Assembly: GCA_905331475.1 (NCBI GenBank)
Contig: CAJNYU010002424.1
Location: 248,001-312,000 of the forward strand
Source: Rotaria socialis
Taxonomy: Eukaryota; Rotifera; Eurotatoria; Philodinida; Philodinidae
Reading direction: 5' to 3'
Length of the DNA stretch: 64,000 nucleotides
Position 1 is the stretch's first letter. Every line of letters begins with the position of its first letter. Under the pieces are notes generated by a model. The model was not told the DNA's origin. It made no database searches and saw only the letters and a list, made by a program, of their open reading frames with translations. This document shows, piece after piece, positions 11,527 through 27,258 of this stretch. The position numbers were made by a program, and so were the translations under genes.

Positions 11527-14088
11527 TTAATTTTCTCTATTTAATGTTTTCTTTCGTTTAACATAGCTTTCTTCAATAGCAGCTATATCTGCATTTTTTA
11601 CTATCCATGCATGTTGTGCAACATCTTTCAAAGGTAATCGATCAGCTGGATTTCGACGAAGTAACTTTGAAAAAAGTTTAAATCAAAAATCAGTTGAATT
11701 TAGTTTTTACTTATTTACCTTCGTAATTAAATCGCGAAGATCAGGTGATGTTCCTGTCGGAAATGTCAATTCAATTGATCTTATCATACGAATTGTTTCA
11801 TGTTGAGTTTGACTATCGAACGGTGGTTTACCAATTATCTTAAAAAAAGGAAAATGATTCATTAAAAAAACAAATAATTCAACACCTATAAATACCATTT
11901 CATAAGTGAGAACACCAAGACACCAAAGATCAATTTTTTCATCATAACCATTTCCATTAAGCATTTCTGGTGGTAAATAATCTAATGTACCACAAAGAGT
12001 TGTTCGTCTGGAGGAAACAAAAAGAAAAATATTCCATTTCAATGAAATAATCTATCGGATTAAAATTACTTGCATGTCGACGTACTTTCAGCAGACCAAC
12101 CAAAATCCGCTATAATAAAAATTAACTATTCGAAAATTATTCCTTTCATAAACTTACCTAATTTTAGAATGCTATATTTTCCAATGAGAATATTTTCTGG
12201 TTTAATATCTATAAAATATTAATTTTTAATAATTGCGTTCAAAAAAACCAAACAGTCAAAATATACCTCTAAATAAATTTAAACGAAAAGAAAATAATTA
12301 AAATATTGTGCTTAAAGTATAGACATACCGATGAATGACTCGTTTTGTGTGTAGATAATTTAGTGCGTTACAAAGCTGATAGACATACTACAATAATATA
12401 AAGACAATCAGTGATATTCCCAAAGCGCTTGTCAATCATGAACATGGCTAAAAAAATCTCTATTTCCGAGCCTATTTGTAACCAAGGGCTGTCATCGTGC
12501 TTCTTTCATAAAACTTTAGGGATTCTCTTGCTAGTATGATAATTGCAAAAGATCAATTAACAGAACGAGACTATTCTTAGACAACATTCTTAACTAGTTA
12601 AGAGCCATTTCTAATGTATGTTTGTATCCAAGCAGAAAAAAACAATTAAAAATATCATCTATCTCAAAATATGAAAAATAAAAGCGAATGTTTACTCCTG
12701 CAGCTTCACTTTCACGTAAAACTTTTTCTGTTTGCATTCGTCGATATAATTCACCACCGGGTGCATATTCAAGTAACAAATAAATTCTTTGTTCATCATG
12801 AAAAAATCCATACAGACGTAAAATATTTGGATGTCTATAATCGATCTAGTTGTTTATAATAAAATTAAGAAAAATAAAAAACTTTCACATACTTGAGATT
12901 TGATTGAATTTCTATTTCACGTTTAACTTGTTGTTCCATTTTCGAATTTTTCAGTTGAGCTTTAAATAAGATCTAGAGAAATAAACCATATAAAACTATG
13001 GGCAAGAAAAAAAGATCAATCTATATTTATTACTTTAAGTGCAACAACAAAACGTGTTTGTTTTTCTCGACCACAATATACATAACCAAATCGACCACGT
13101 CCGAGTAAATTACCAATTTCAAAATCTTCAATGGTCCAACTTGTAGATTTTCTATGAGAAAATAGCTACTATGTAGTTTATATGTTATTGGTCATTAGGA
13201 ATTCTATAGAAATGATTTAGTTGACCAGAGGATTAACATTTTTCATTGATTCAATTCAATTAATTCAATTACAATCGCTAAGTTTTCTTTCTCTGTTATG
13301 GTTGTTCGTGTTCCGGACTAGAGCATTTTCTCATTATTAAATTTAACCAACAAACTTAAGTTACGTTACTATTCATTAATAAGATTGTCTCTTTCTTTAA
13401 GCTCATTCATGATAATAGAATAAATTAACATTATGTAACAACAGAACACTTGCTTTTTCTAAATCCTATATCTCTAAAAATTAACCTAGGAAAAATGTCT
13501 TCATGATTACTTGGTTATTTTATTTTATCAAACTCGGATTTCGAACTATGATGTAAGCATATCTTTCTTTACGGAAAGCAATTATCAAGTGCGTACATAT
13601 TTTAATGCTACGTAGTTACTAAATCATCTAGATGTTGTACAAAAATATGTCGGGTACATTCTTTAGCTACAAAAGCAAAAAACTTGAGCATTTCAAATTT
13701 TTACAAAACAGTGTCAAGCTAATATAAAAGATGATTAATCTATACATACGATGATTTTTTCTCGTCGTTATCATTTGATGTTCCCATTTCTGGTGATGGA
13801 GGTGATGGAATAGTATCGGATCTTAACAAATAATAGAATTTATCTGTTATACACATATGATTCTGTTTGACTACTATACTTTATTGGCATTTCTGTTGTT
13901 GGAGTCGTATTTTCTTTGATTTCTTCATGATCAAATGTTTCGTTTGTTACCGGTATTTTTTCAATAGCAACAATCGTATTATTAGATGATTTATTTTGTG
14001 AAGTTTGATTTTCATGATGCTGACTACTATTAATTTTTGAGTTCGATGTTGTTTTATGACTTGAAAAAAAACGTTTAATTGCCGACAT
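11527..14088 (-). CDS. Aurora-family serine/threonine kinase
   Basis: Exons 14088-13880, 13821-13750, 13151-13034, 12972-12893, 12834-12696, 12387-12329, 12268-12267, 12208-12158, 12109-12070, 12007-11896, 11838-11719, 11664-11527; 1140 nt, 379 aa. A low-complexity N-terminus of about 98 aa precedes the kinase domain. The domain has the glycine loop GRGRFG (111-116), catalytic Lys133 in VVALK, HRDIKPEN (225-232), DFGW (245-248) and the Aurora activation loop [15 protein letters not shown], with Thr260 in the place of human AurA Thr288. It ends NREN after the short C-lobe extension. Aurora kinases control centrosome and spindle function and cytokinesis. The HRD codons need a 2-nt exon (see separate entry). 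The intron 12388-12695 is unusually long. A TTATTAG acceptor lies about 10 nt upstream of the ATG. Confidence 0.93.
12267..12268 (-). other. 2-nt microexon (AG) in the Aurora kinase gene
   Basis: The upstream exon ends CAT CG before GTATGT; the downstream exon starts AT ATT AAA after TTTATAG. HRDIK needs CGA GAT ATT AAA, so two bases (AG) are missing. Exactly AG lies between a consensus acceptor TTTATTTAG and a donor GTATAT, giving flanking introns of 60 and 58 nt, the usual size here. Without it the invariant HRD motif is lost and the frame breaks. Confidence 0.75.
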
Positions 14089-14430
14089 TCAGAATTATCT
14101 AATAAATAAATGGAATACAAGATGTTAGCATAATCATTTCTTTGTTTCGAGCCAGACGAAAAAATTGACGAATGAAAAAAATGTGCGCTAGTATCCATTG
14201 CATTTTTAATTAGCTAATATTCTGCATAAAATTTTCTTCTAAATTAAAAATTAAATCCAATCAAGATAGCTATTAAAATAATTAAAATGAACAAAAATCT
14301 GGTCTATCGATTAATATTCATGAGGATCGAATGTTAAGGATGGTGATATATCAATGGCAGAAATGTGTTGACATGTTTACAGATTATTAACTTCCACTCA
14401 TTTTTTTCATTTCATCAATTTCACTACATC
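14089..14430. promoter_or_regulatory. divergent promoter region, Aurora / ropporin-like
   Basis: 342 bp separate the two start codons. The Aurora side has an acceptor at 14099-14100 just before its ATG. The sequence is AT-rich and no named element is visible. Confidence 0.45.
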
Positions 14431-15577
14431 ATGACTACATCAAATATGCCCGATGAACCATACTATACAAGTGAACAGATTCCAATTCCACCTGAATTGC
14501 CGGATATTTTACTTCAATTTTCTAAAGCTGCTATTCGTACTCAACCAGGTGATGTACTTGCCTGGAGTGCCGCGTATGTATAATTGATTAACTACTCGTG
14601 CATATTATATATATATATGAATATATATTTTTACATAATTATAGGTATTTTCGCGCATTAGCAAATGGTGAAACCCCACCAGTCAAAGAACGTAAGAATA
14701 GAATATAATCAAAGGAAATAAAAAGTATATTTTTCGTCTCTAATTAGGTCTGGAAATGCCGGTAGCTACGCAAAAAACTGACACAGGTCTAACAATGGGT
14801 CTATTGAAAATATTACATAAACAGGTGAATATTATTCATGGTATTGATGTGAATTTAGAGTTTATTGTAATTTTTTTAAACGTTACATTATAATGTTGAT
14901 AGAAGGTTATCATGATGAATATTTAATAGGATTGAAATACGATGCATACTATATAAATGTATCGTTTCTCATATAATTATATACTAGATAAATTTACCTT
15001 TGACTTAAGAACCTGTTCTTTTTTTCGCTTCTTATCTTATATGATTTACAGAAGTAAAAAGAAAAAAAAAGACTTATGTATGTCTTGCTTTTTTTAGCTT
15101 TCACCAAAAGGTACATTGCCATTGGTAGATATTCGAAAGAAATTCGACGATGTCAACATTCCTCGTGAGCAGTATGATGAGATTGTACAAATAGGTTCAT
15201 TTAATGTTGATGCACAATGGGATCATTTTCTTGCTATTGCTGTATCAAAAGTGGCTAAAGTATGTGTTCATGTGCCAAATTTGTAAGCTTACAATTCTCT
15301 ATTTAATTCGCTTTTCTTTCGTAATTAGAATATGACTGACACATTAATTAAGATATGCGAATTATTAACTAGCGATCCACCAGGTGCTAATGCTCGTATA
15401 CCATTTGAACAATGGAAAAAATATTACCGATATTTAGCTGAAATTGATGGGGATATTCGTGAACCCCATATAAAAGAAGTTATCGATTATTTAGCAAATG
15501 AATGGGTTATAAGACAAAATGGTATGATACATCCAAGAAATTTTATTCATCCTGAATGTCCTAAACTCGAAGGTTAA
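14431..15577 (+). CDS. ROPN1L: ropporin-1-like protein (RIIa domain, axonemal)
   Basis: Exons 14431-14573, 14645-14691, 14748-14824, 15098-15259, 15329-15577; 225 aa. The N-terminus carries the RIIa dimerisation/docking domain with IPPELPDILLQFSKAAIRTQ, followed by VLAWSAAYFRAL and ATQKTDTGLTMGLLKILHKQ, nearly as in vertebrate ROPN1L. The C-terminal part keeps ICELLTSDPPGANARIPF and the IRQNGMI stretch. ROPN1L docks A-kinase anchoring proteins such as AKAP3 and radial spoke RSPH3 in sperm and cilia and supports motility. Full length compared with the human protein (about 230 aa). The third intron (273 nt) is longer than the others. Confidence 0.93.
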
Positions 15578-17562
15578 TTCATTTGATGATCGATATAATG
15601 AAAAGAACAAAAAAAAAGACACAAACAGAAAATAAATATGACAAAATTTTAATTATTGTTGTTTTTGTTGTTCGTGACGTGACTTTGTCAAACATAACTT
15701 AACGTTTTTTTTTTGATTTTTAGAGAATATAATAAATTCATGTATGCTTTTCTATTTTATTGAAATTAAAACAAAAAAGTATTCATTTTCAGTAGCTGAA
15801 ATATTTTTTTGTATTTTGCTTTGTAAAAAATATAAAACACGTTTGTTTTTGTCTGCTTTCCCAACGAATGATTCTTCTATTAGATTATCTTGATGATTAC
15901 AATGCACGTATGAGATGATTTTATCATGCTCACTATTGAAATATAAGTAGATTTAACATATATGCTTTTATTTAAATAGAAATATCGTGTCTATTGAATT
16001 TCGTTCATACATATTACTATTGTGAGATTTTGTTCTTCAGCAATACTTTATTGAAGCTCTTCGTAATTGAATAAGATATTATAGAGATACTCTAGTTGAT
16101 AGTAGATATTGCAATCATGCGAATCATCATTCTGGTAATGTTACGAAGGCAAAGATAAGAAAAATCATCTGTGGTAGAACATCTTCCAGGTTATCAATTT
16201 ACTCGTAATTGTTAACTACGGAATAGTTTTTACTTAACCATTTGAAAAAATTGATTTTTAGAATAGTTGAATGTAAAGATATTCACCAGTTCACATAGAT
16301 TTTTTAATAATACTTTGATCGAATTTCATTTTCTTCTTCTTATCTAATCATCGATCTTATGAAGAATTTCTTTTATTGGGTATAAAGGGAAATAAAAGAT
16401 CGTCACATTCTATATAAAAGGAATTCTCGTTGACTTGAATAATGATTTTTATTTATAAGTGCTATTCATTCATTTGTGCTGATGTAGCTTTTGTTTTGTA
16501 TAGGGGTCGCGTTATGCACACATATGACAACATCATCCGAATGAAAAATTGACAAACATCAATTAAATAACTGACGTAGTATTTTGATATTTAATATTAA
16601 AAGAACCTGCAATTTGTATATTGAAGTGATTTTCCATATTCACTAGTTCTTTGATAATACACACCTATGAAGTTAATTATACCATGCCTACAAAACAAAT
16701 GAATCCTTTCGCGAAGAATAAATTTTAATTTCCGTAAATGATTACCGGTCTGAGTGCTAGACTCAACAAAGATAGTGAATTGAACAACATGATGTTTTAT
16801 TTTCTATCGTGACTTAAAACCTATTATCAGGAGAATTCATTTTTTATTTGAAATTACTGAGAAAAAAATTGAGTTATATTACTAGAGTGAAATACTGATG
16901 AGAAAAGTTGTTTTGCCTATTGAAGTTGATGAGTTTTATCTAACAGATCAAACTAAAAATGAATCTATTGGTTTAACTTAATGGTTGTTTTAATCCATTT
17001 TCACATTGAAATTTATTAATTTAATTTTAAAACTCATTGTTTTCATTCAGAAAACAATCACAAATAAAAAGAATTTACAGGACATTTATATATGTATATA
17101 TACAGGGGTTGCCAAAATTATAGCCCCCCCCCCCTTTGTCATTAATTTTTCTCTATGAAAACGAATAGCTGGATCAAATGTAAACAGTGATTTTGATAGC
17201 TCTCGAAGTTCTCTATCGAATGCAGTATATTGGAAATTGTCAAAGATGACTTAACCGTGTAATTTTCTGAAAATGTGTAAGACGCCATTTTTTACTTTTA
17301 AAAAGATTTCCCAGACATCGTTTCGGATGCAGCCACCTGATAGAGCTGAAAATTCTGAGTAAAATGAGTGGGCGCACGACTCTCCGTGACTTNCTACATT
17401 AAAAAAGCGTGTTAAACTATTCAAAACAAAATAAAAGAGCAGTCAACAACTCTATTTTTATTTCTATCGCTTAAAAACAGTAAAACAATTTATTTAGTAT
17501 CGAATTCTGTTAGATTCATTATCAAAAAAAAAAGAAAAATTCGTTAATATCACAGTCAATTC
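15578..17562. other. gene-poor intergenic region
   Basis: Two kilobases between convergent genes with no exon chain that I can support. It contains the possible Tc1-like end described separately and a single unresolved base at 17393. Confidence 0.45.
17102..17400. mobile_element. possible terminal fragment of a Tc1/mariner-like element
   Basis: At a TA step the sequence ACAGGGGTTGCCAAAATTAT is followed by a C-run. The pattern CAG-GG-x-x-GCCAAAATTAT resembles Tc1-type inverted-repeat ends. The next 250 bp differ in composition from the flanks (CGAAGTTCTC, GTGGGCGCACGACTC). No second end and no transposase frame were found, so this is at most a truncated copy. Confidence 0.3.
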
Positions 17563-19065
17563 TCAGGAATTTTCAAGTTTTGTCAATTCTAATTTACAAT
17601 TAAACGACATGGAATTCATATCGAGGGCAAGTTGACATGCATTAGTTGGACATTCATCCTAAAAATGATGAAACCTATTAGACGACATACAAGAAGGTTT
17701 TTCAAGTTACTTCCTCTTTTTTAATATAGACAGTTAATTGAGGTGAATCGCATTGATATTGTTCATCATTATCGTCCTCAATTAAAATGTATCCGTGTCG
17801 TAAATCGATTGAATCAAGTGGATATGTTACATCTGTTTGTATAGATTGTTCAATTGGTTTTCTTGATGCAATCGATAATGAAGGTTCATGCTAAACATTT
17901 TATTTGAAAAAAATCAAGTTTATAATGAGTTATTCTTACTGATATTGATCTATGCGCTTGATTGATGGTATGTGTTGAAAAAATATTATCATTATTAATT
18001 GCTACAAGACACAATGTTAAAATGGTAAAAATAAAAATATATTTATTTACATTTTTTTCTTTTGATTGTTGGTGACAATAAAGCTGCATTATTATCATTA
18101 GTTGAAGTTTGACCTTGTTGTTTGTTTTTAAATTCTTCAAAATGTTTTTCGCACAGATAACCAGATTTTACTCCAGCTGAACGACGTTGGCAATCTCCAG
18201 CATCATAATGACATAATGAATACCATTTTGTACCGTTCCATTGTTGTCGAACACTTCGAATTTCACCTTTTTTTGGCTTTATTTTCGTTTGTCTTACGGA
18301 TCGTTCTATCTGAGATTTTGATATTGTATTTTGTTTTGGAGTATTATTTAATGAAGATAATGATTTCGATGTTTTCTTTCGATTTTCGACATCATGGCGA
18401 CGACAAAAACCACGTGCAACAAGATAAGATTTACAATTATTAGATTTACAAACAGGCCGCCAAGAAAAACCATCATATTTTTGTCGAGTACCATCAGTAT
18501 GTGTCATTATATCACCACGATTATGATGTCTTTAAAATTAAAAATCGATATTTTTTCAATAAAGAAAATGGATATGATTTTACTGGATTTTTTTACTAGG
18601 TTGTCGTGCTGGTGCTCTTTGAAGATTTTTTTTCCGTGATGTTACTGATGCTTTATCTTGTATGATTGAGTTATCAGATTCATTCGATAAATCAGTTTCT
18701 AATACAAGTAAATAATGTTTTCGACATAACCAATTCTCAAAGTAAATGCCACCCATCAAATAAATTGAACAACTAGGAACACAACATATGCGACGCCATC
18801 GGAATCCATCATATTTCTGTTGATGTCCAGGCTCATTTTCCATAGGACGTAGATCGCCTTTAACTGGTTTGGAATTATTTGAAACATTTTTCGAGGTCAT
18901 ATCATTCGTTGTGGAATGTTGATGGACTTTTTTATTACATGGCGTATCTCGGCTACACAAACGATAAGCATCATAATCATATTTACTAATATTATCATCG
19001 GAATTTGTTAGCGGTGACAAGGAATGATAATCATCATCTTCATTAATTTTATCCGCTAGAGACAT
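17563..19065 (-). CDS. protein with three C-x4/5-C-x(n)-C-x2-H fingers
   Basis: Exons 19065-18584, 18529-18051, 18001-17940, 17890-17711, 17658-17563; 432 aa. Three related modules stand in order. The first is KYDGFRWRRICCVPSC then WLCRKHY, the second KYDGFSWRPVCKSNNC then GFCRRHD, and the third QWNGTKWYSLCHYDAGDC then YLCEKHF. Each has an aromatic-G-x-x-W lead, a Cys pair and a C-x2-H end, so probably one zinc per module. The spacing recalls WRKY19-like C-x4-C...C-x2-H fingers, but the WR lead is distinctive. Basic linkers (KKTSKS, KIKPKKGEIR) suggest a nuclear, nucleic-acid-binding role; this is inference. The C-terminus is acidic (LIEDDNDEQY). A TTTTCTAG acceptor lies just upstream of the ATG. 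Confidence 0.75.
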
Positions 19066-19586
19066 TGTTATCTAGAAAAAATAAAACTCTGGATAATTGT
19101 TAGGTATAGTTTGAATCATAGACAAGTGTACATAATCATTTATTTAGCTTTATATTATTTTCTCTTGGTTGGTTTGCATGTTATTTTAAATGTTATATTT
19201 GACCATTTAATTTCTAACATTAAAAAAGAATTTTGTATGTTGCATTAGAATTCATTCAGGTGTGCCAAGAAATGTGATACTATTTCTTTTCTTCATACTG
19301 TACTTTTTAAAATATACATATAACATGTTAGTCTCGTTTACAGATAAAATTGTCGAAGAATCATTTTTCTCTTTCAGATATTACTCAGATGTTGTTCTTT
19401 TTTTCGATCAACAATGTTCAAGCAGAAGATTGTAAAAATGTTAGTGAAAGTGTGAAATCTGTTTCAATCTTAACTATATCCAACACAAAGAGAACAAGAA
19501 TTTATGGAGAAGATGATAATCAAAGAAATCAAAGGGAGAAAAAAGGAAAAAAAGTAGCAAGATGAAAATAATAAAACTAACAAGTA
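19066..19586. other. intergenic, nothing recognised
   Basis: AT-rich. The open frame at 19350-19565 (+) lacks coding character and a homologue I can name; not called as a gene. Confidence 0.45.
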
Positions 19587-21363
19587 TCAGTGTTTTGGTT
19601 CTCTCCAGAAGGACAATTGATGTAATGATGATGTAAATGAATTGTGCATTTGGTGAATTGCATATGCTATTGGATAGAATAAATAATAATCGATCGTATG
19701 TAATTGTATAAGTGATGATCGCATTGATGAATTATCAAGAATTGAAAATGCTTGTGATGTCGGTTTTTTATTTGTAGATAATAGCGATGAAACTGATACA
19801 GGAAGCAACGAAGAAGATGATGATGATGATGATGATGGTTTGTCAGGTTTTGATGGTGATGATGAATTATGATGCATTAGACGTTCAAGTTCTAACAGTT
19901 GTGCTGCTTGATTAGTTATAGTTATTTCAATTTCACCTAGTTTGCTTTCCATATTAGCTAATCGTTCTTGTTGACGTGATTCTTTGTCGGTGTCATTTTT
20001 TGATCGTCTAGCATATTCCAAAGCCAAACCAGCAACAGCAATGCTTAAAATCACCGCTAAGAAAATAAAATTAAGATAATTTTTTTCTCCATTATAGATA
20101 GGATCTATCACTTAGTTCAAACAATATTAAAGTCGGTTTACAGGATTTACTGTCCATTGATTGGTTTTCTTAGAAAATTGTTTTTTTCTACAGAAAGTAT
20201 AATTTTTGCTGCTGCGGATTTACTGTCCATTGATTGAAGAACTTTTCTTTTCCAATTAGCGTTTTTCTCGATTGATGATTGACTGTCCGTTGATTGCCTC
20301 GAAGAATAGACATGAACAGAAAAATATTTATCGCAATCAACTATGTATGTTTAGAAGAAAAAAAAAGAATTCAAACAAATATATGAGGAAATAACAAAGA
20401 GAATAAGGAATTGATTAATAAATAAACCAAAAAAGATGAATGGATGTTCAACTTTTTGGTGGACGCTGAAAATATCTAAGTCCAGCAGCTTTTAAGAATG
20501 ATGGAATATCGATAATCGAGGTAGCAGAATTGTCGTTTACCATGAGTAGATTCAGTAAATATAGCAGACATTTTTAGCAAGAGTATGATCAGAAAATTAT
20601 GTTCTTTGAATTTATATATATTTTTTTGTCATATTAATGACTATCGTACCCCTCAATTTGATGAGTATCCCTCATTTTAAATTGAAAATTTATTCAGTAG
20701 GTCGCTCATTGGTGACTTTTTTGTTTTTCACCATTTATCTAATTTTTTTCAGAAAACCGGTTGGTTGTCAAGATCATTATCGAAGCAATCAACGGACAGT
20801 AAATCCTCTAACGAGAAAAACGCTAGTTGAAAAAAATAAGTTATTCAATCAATGGACAGTAAATCCTCGTATAAAAATAGCGTTAATTGGAATAAAAATT
20901 TTCCAATCAATGGACAGTAAATCCGCGGACAGTAAATCGTGTACACGATTAAAGTCAATATACGCTTGCTCAGCAGTTTATTTTTAATTGGCAATCACTC
21001 TTTGTTTTGTTTTCTCAGAAAATAAATTGCACAATAATCTAGACATACCTTCACCCAATATATCTGCACCAAGTGCAACTGCTGCTTCTTCGTTCATTTT
21101 AGCTACGTTTTTCGTTTCAATGCCTAACATTCTCATTCGTAGATTAACATCATACCAGTGATAAAATTGTGCAGGAGGCATACAAACCTATTCAGCACAA
21201 GAAATAGTATGAAAGAAGTCTTTCATCTATAGTCTATTAAATAACTCACATATTTCTTGAAAAATTCACTATTTTTTGCTCGAACTTTAATCTGATTAGC
21301 AAGTGGTTTGCTAATTTGTTTGAAAAAGACAATGGCCAATTTGACAAGAGGAAATGGAGCCAT
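19587..21363 (-). CDS. OPA3: OPA3-like mitochondrial protein
   Basis: Exons 21363-21250, 21187-21049, 20056-19587; 240 aa. The N-terminus MAPFPLVKLAIVFFKQISKP and LANQIKVRAKNSEFFKKYVC matches OPA3, as do MPPAQFYHW, RMRMLGIETK, MNEEAAVALGADILGE and the hydrophobic segment AVILSIAVAGLALEYARRS. A coiled coil follows (QQERLANMESKLGEIE), then a poly-Ser tract. OPA3 sits in mitochondrial membranes and affects mitochondrial shape; human mutations cause optic atrophy and 3-methylglutaconic aciduria. The C-terminal 100 residues are longer than in vertebrates and low in complexity. Intron 2 is 992 nt because a transposon sits in it. Confidence 0.92.
20135..20947. mobile_element. non-autonomous DNA transposon with long inverted repeats, in the OPA3 intron
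   Basis: The two ends carry inverted arms of well over 100 bp built from repeats of GGATTTACTGTCCATTGATT (left near 20152, 20217 and variant 20276; right arm in reverse orientation near 20783, 20850 and 20910). Arm sequence between copies also matches (GCGTTTTTCTCG near 20260 and 20815). The outermost bases are GGTTTACAGGATTT on the left and, inverted, CGTGTACACGATTT on the right. The 9-bp sequence ATTAAAGTC flanks both sides (20126-20134 and 20948-20956). Long arms plus a 9-bp duplication fit a Mutator-like (MULE) non-autonomous element of 813 bp. No transposase frame is present. Confidence 0.7.
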
Positions 21364-21687
21364 ACGTTCTTTTTCTTATGCCTTTATAATTTATTCGCTC
21401 TACAATAAACATAAAAAATTACGAAATTTATTTTCTCGCTGTTGTTGTAGCGAGTATTTTTAAATTCTAAATGGAAATTTTATTGAAATATAAGCAAAAA
21501 AAATTAAAGTCTAGCGAAGGATCACAATACTGATTAAAATTTGATGAATTATATCTACATTCAAACCAGTAAACAGTGTTCTAAGAAGTATTTGAAGACA
21601 GTGAAACGAGATTATATAGCTATAGGAATAAAAATAACACCGCAAAAACAAACAAAGACTATGATAAATAATACGATAAAAAGTCAT
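21364..21687. other. intergenic between OPA3 and UGP2
   Basis: 324 bp: promoter side of OPA3 and 3' flank of the pyrophosphorylase gene. Nothing further recognised. Confidence 0.5.
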
Positions 21688-25349
<3,662 letters not shown>

Positions 25350-27258
25350 GTACGACATTTTGCAGTTATGGTGTAAAATCAACTATTATTGGTATGACAA
25401 TGTATTCTTTTTTCTTGTTTCTTTTTATACTAACTTTCTTTTTTTGCCTTCTACTGTTTCTTTTTATCCTTGTAAGCCTTCAAAAAAAGGCCACGATTTT
25501 GATAATATTCGCTAAGTGAAGCGTGATATGAAACTTTTTGCATACAATAAGGCAATAAAACGAATATTGTCACTTGTCGATATAAAATAGGTGCATGCAT
25601 TTAATCGATCTTCTTCTCTTACTTCCTTTATTAAATGCCGTATACCTTATACTACTAATCGTTTTACTGATTCAATATTGACTTTGATTGTCTTTTATGT
25701 GAAAATTATGTAAAACATTTTTAAGATAAGATGAAATTCAGACCTCGACTTTTTAAATTTTAATCAAGAAAACTTCAACAGAATTTTATGGCCGATATTA
25801 GCGTTAAACTTATTTCAACAACAAATTTTAATAAATTATTTTTACTTTATTCATCGGTAATGAATTTGCTTGCATAGAAGACATTCTCAAATAAAAATTG
25901 GTTTATTGATCAATCTAGAAAAGCAAATAAAACAATGATATCATTCTATTAATAGATTCTTGGCATGTTATTCATATGTGCATTATTGTTCTTGAATAGA
26001 AAACAAGCAAAAACATTGTTCGAATTTTTTAAATAAGTCAAAATAATCTCGAACAATCATTTTGCTCGTAGAAATGTATCAACGTTTGCACAAAAACCAT
26101 TTCATTGACTATGCACTAAGGCTCATGCGATACATGCATCGAGACTACCAATTAACAGTTGTTTAGTTAATTTGATTGATTGAATTTTTTCGCACAAAAC
26201 ATATTATTAGTTTGTTGACTAGCAAGAAAATAAACACGCAGTACATCATTCATTCATTTGTTCGTTCGTGTAGGTTGCATGTGCATGATATTTACAGAAA
26301 AATAAGAATCAATCATTCAATGGACGACAAGCTATGACATAACCGTTGAAGAGGTCGCCATCAAACGGATTTTCTATTCATGGTACTTTTTCTTCTGCAA
26401 TCAATTTGAACAGCGCGTACTAGTGATAATATGTAAATAGTCGACAGATACATGTGTCGTATGAAAAAAATCGTGTACGACCTATTAATTAGTTCTGTCG
26501 TATCATCTTTTTTTTTTATCATGAAATCAAATATTATGATATCTATCGTACTTATGTAGACATTCATTGATTTCATTTCAGCTCTTAATACATTAATAAA
26601 TTTAACTTTTTTTAAAATAAAATCTATAGATCTGAAGGTTAAAAGTTGTTGAAAATATTTAAAATAATCCATCAATGTAAACATATATGAATAGTTAAAC
26701 ATATTTGAACGCTCTAGTTGATGCATATGCATATATAATTTTTATTGAAACAAGAAAATTCCTTGGGAATATGTCAAAACAACAATGTATTCTATCAAAG
26801 CCACTGATAATATTTATATTTAGTATAAAAACAAGACTAAACAATTCTTGTATTCTACTTAGTTGTCGTTAGAATAAGTAATCAAGAAGAAAATCTAGCT
26901 CATCTTTGAACAAAGTACTAAACAAAAAGAAAGATTCCGGTACCGATCTATTCGGATAGGAACGGAAAATATATTAGAATAAAAGTTGTCAACACGTCAA
27001 TTGTTCTCTTTTTCTCTCCGTTACGATTTGTCATACAAAGCAGCAAGCGATGCATTCCGGCTAATAATAGAAATTATGAAAGAAAATGGAAACGTCGATA
27101 GTAAGATTTCGATGTGAAGCAACGATAGCAACCACCAACAACAACAACCAATCAAACACCACAAAGTTCTATAGAATAGACTCAAGTATAGAGCAGCATA
27201 AATCATATACGTAGTCAATAAGCAACATTTGTCCTGTGTTGTAACTGAACTTATAATT
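25350..27258. other. divergent intergenic region
   Basis: 1.9 kb between the UGP2 and acyltransferase starts. Several short open frames, none with coding character. No repeat or RNA gene supported. Confidence 0.45.

Noticed and set aside
12388-12695. Extra exon inside the 308-nt Aurora intron.
   Set aside because: The flanking exons join in phase and give the expected kinase sequence ([13 protein letters not shown]); nothing kinase-like lies between.
20637-20987. Open frame of 116 codons in the OPA3 intron.
   Set aside because: It runs through the inverted-repeat transposon arm and is a repeat artefact.
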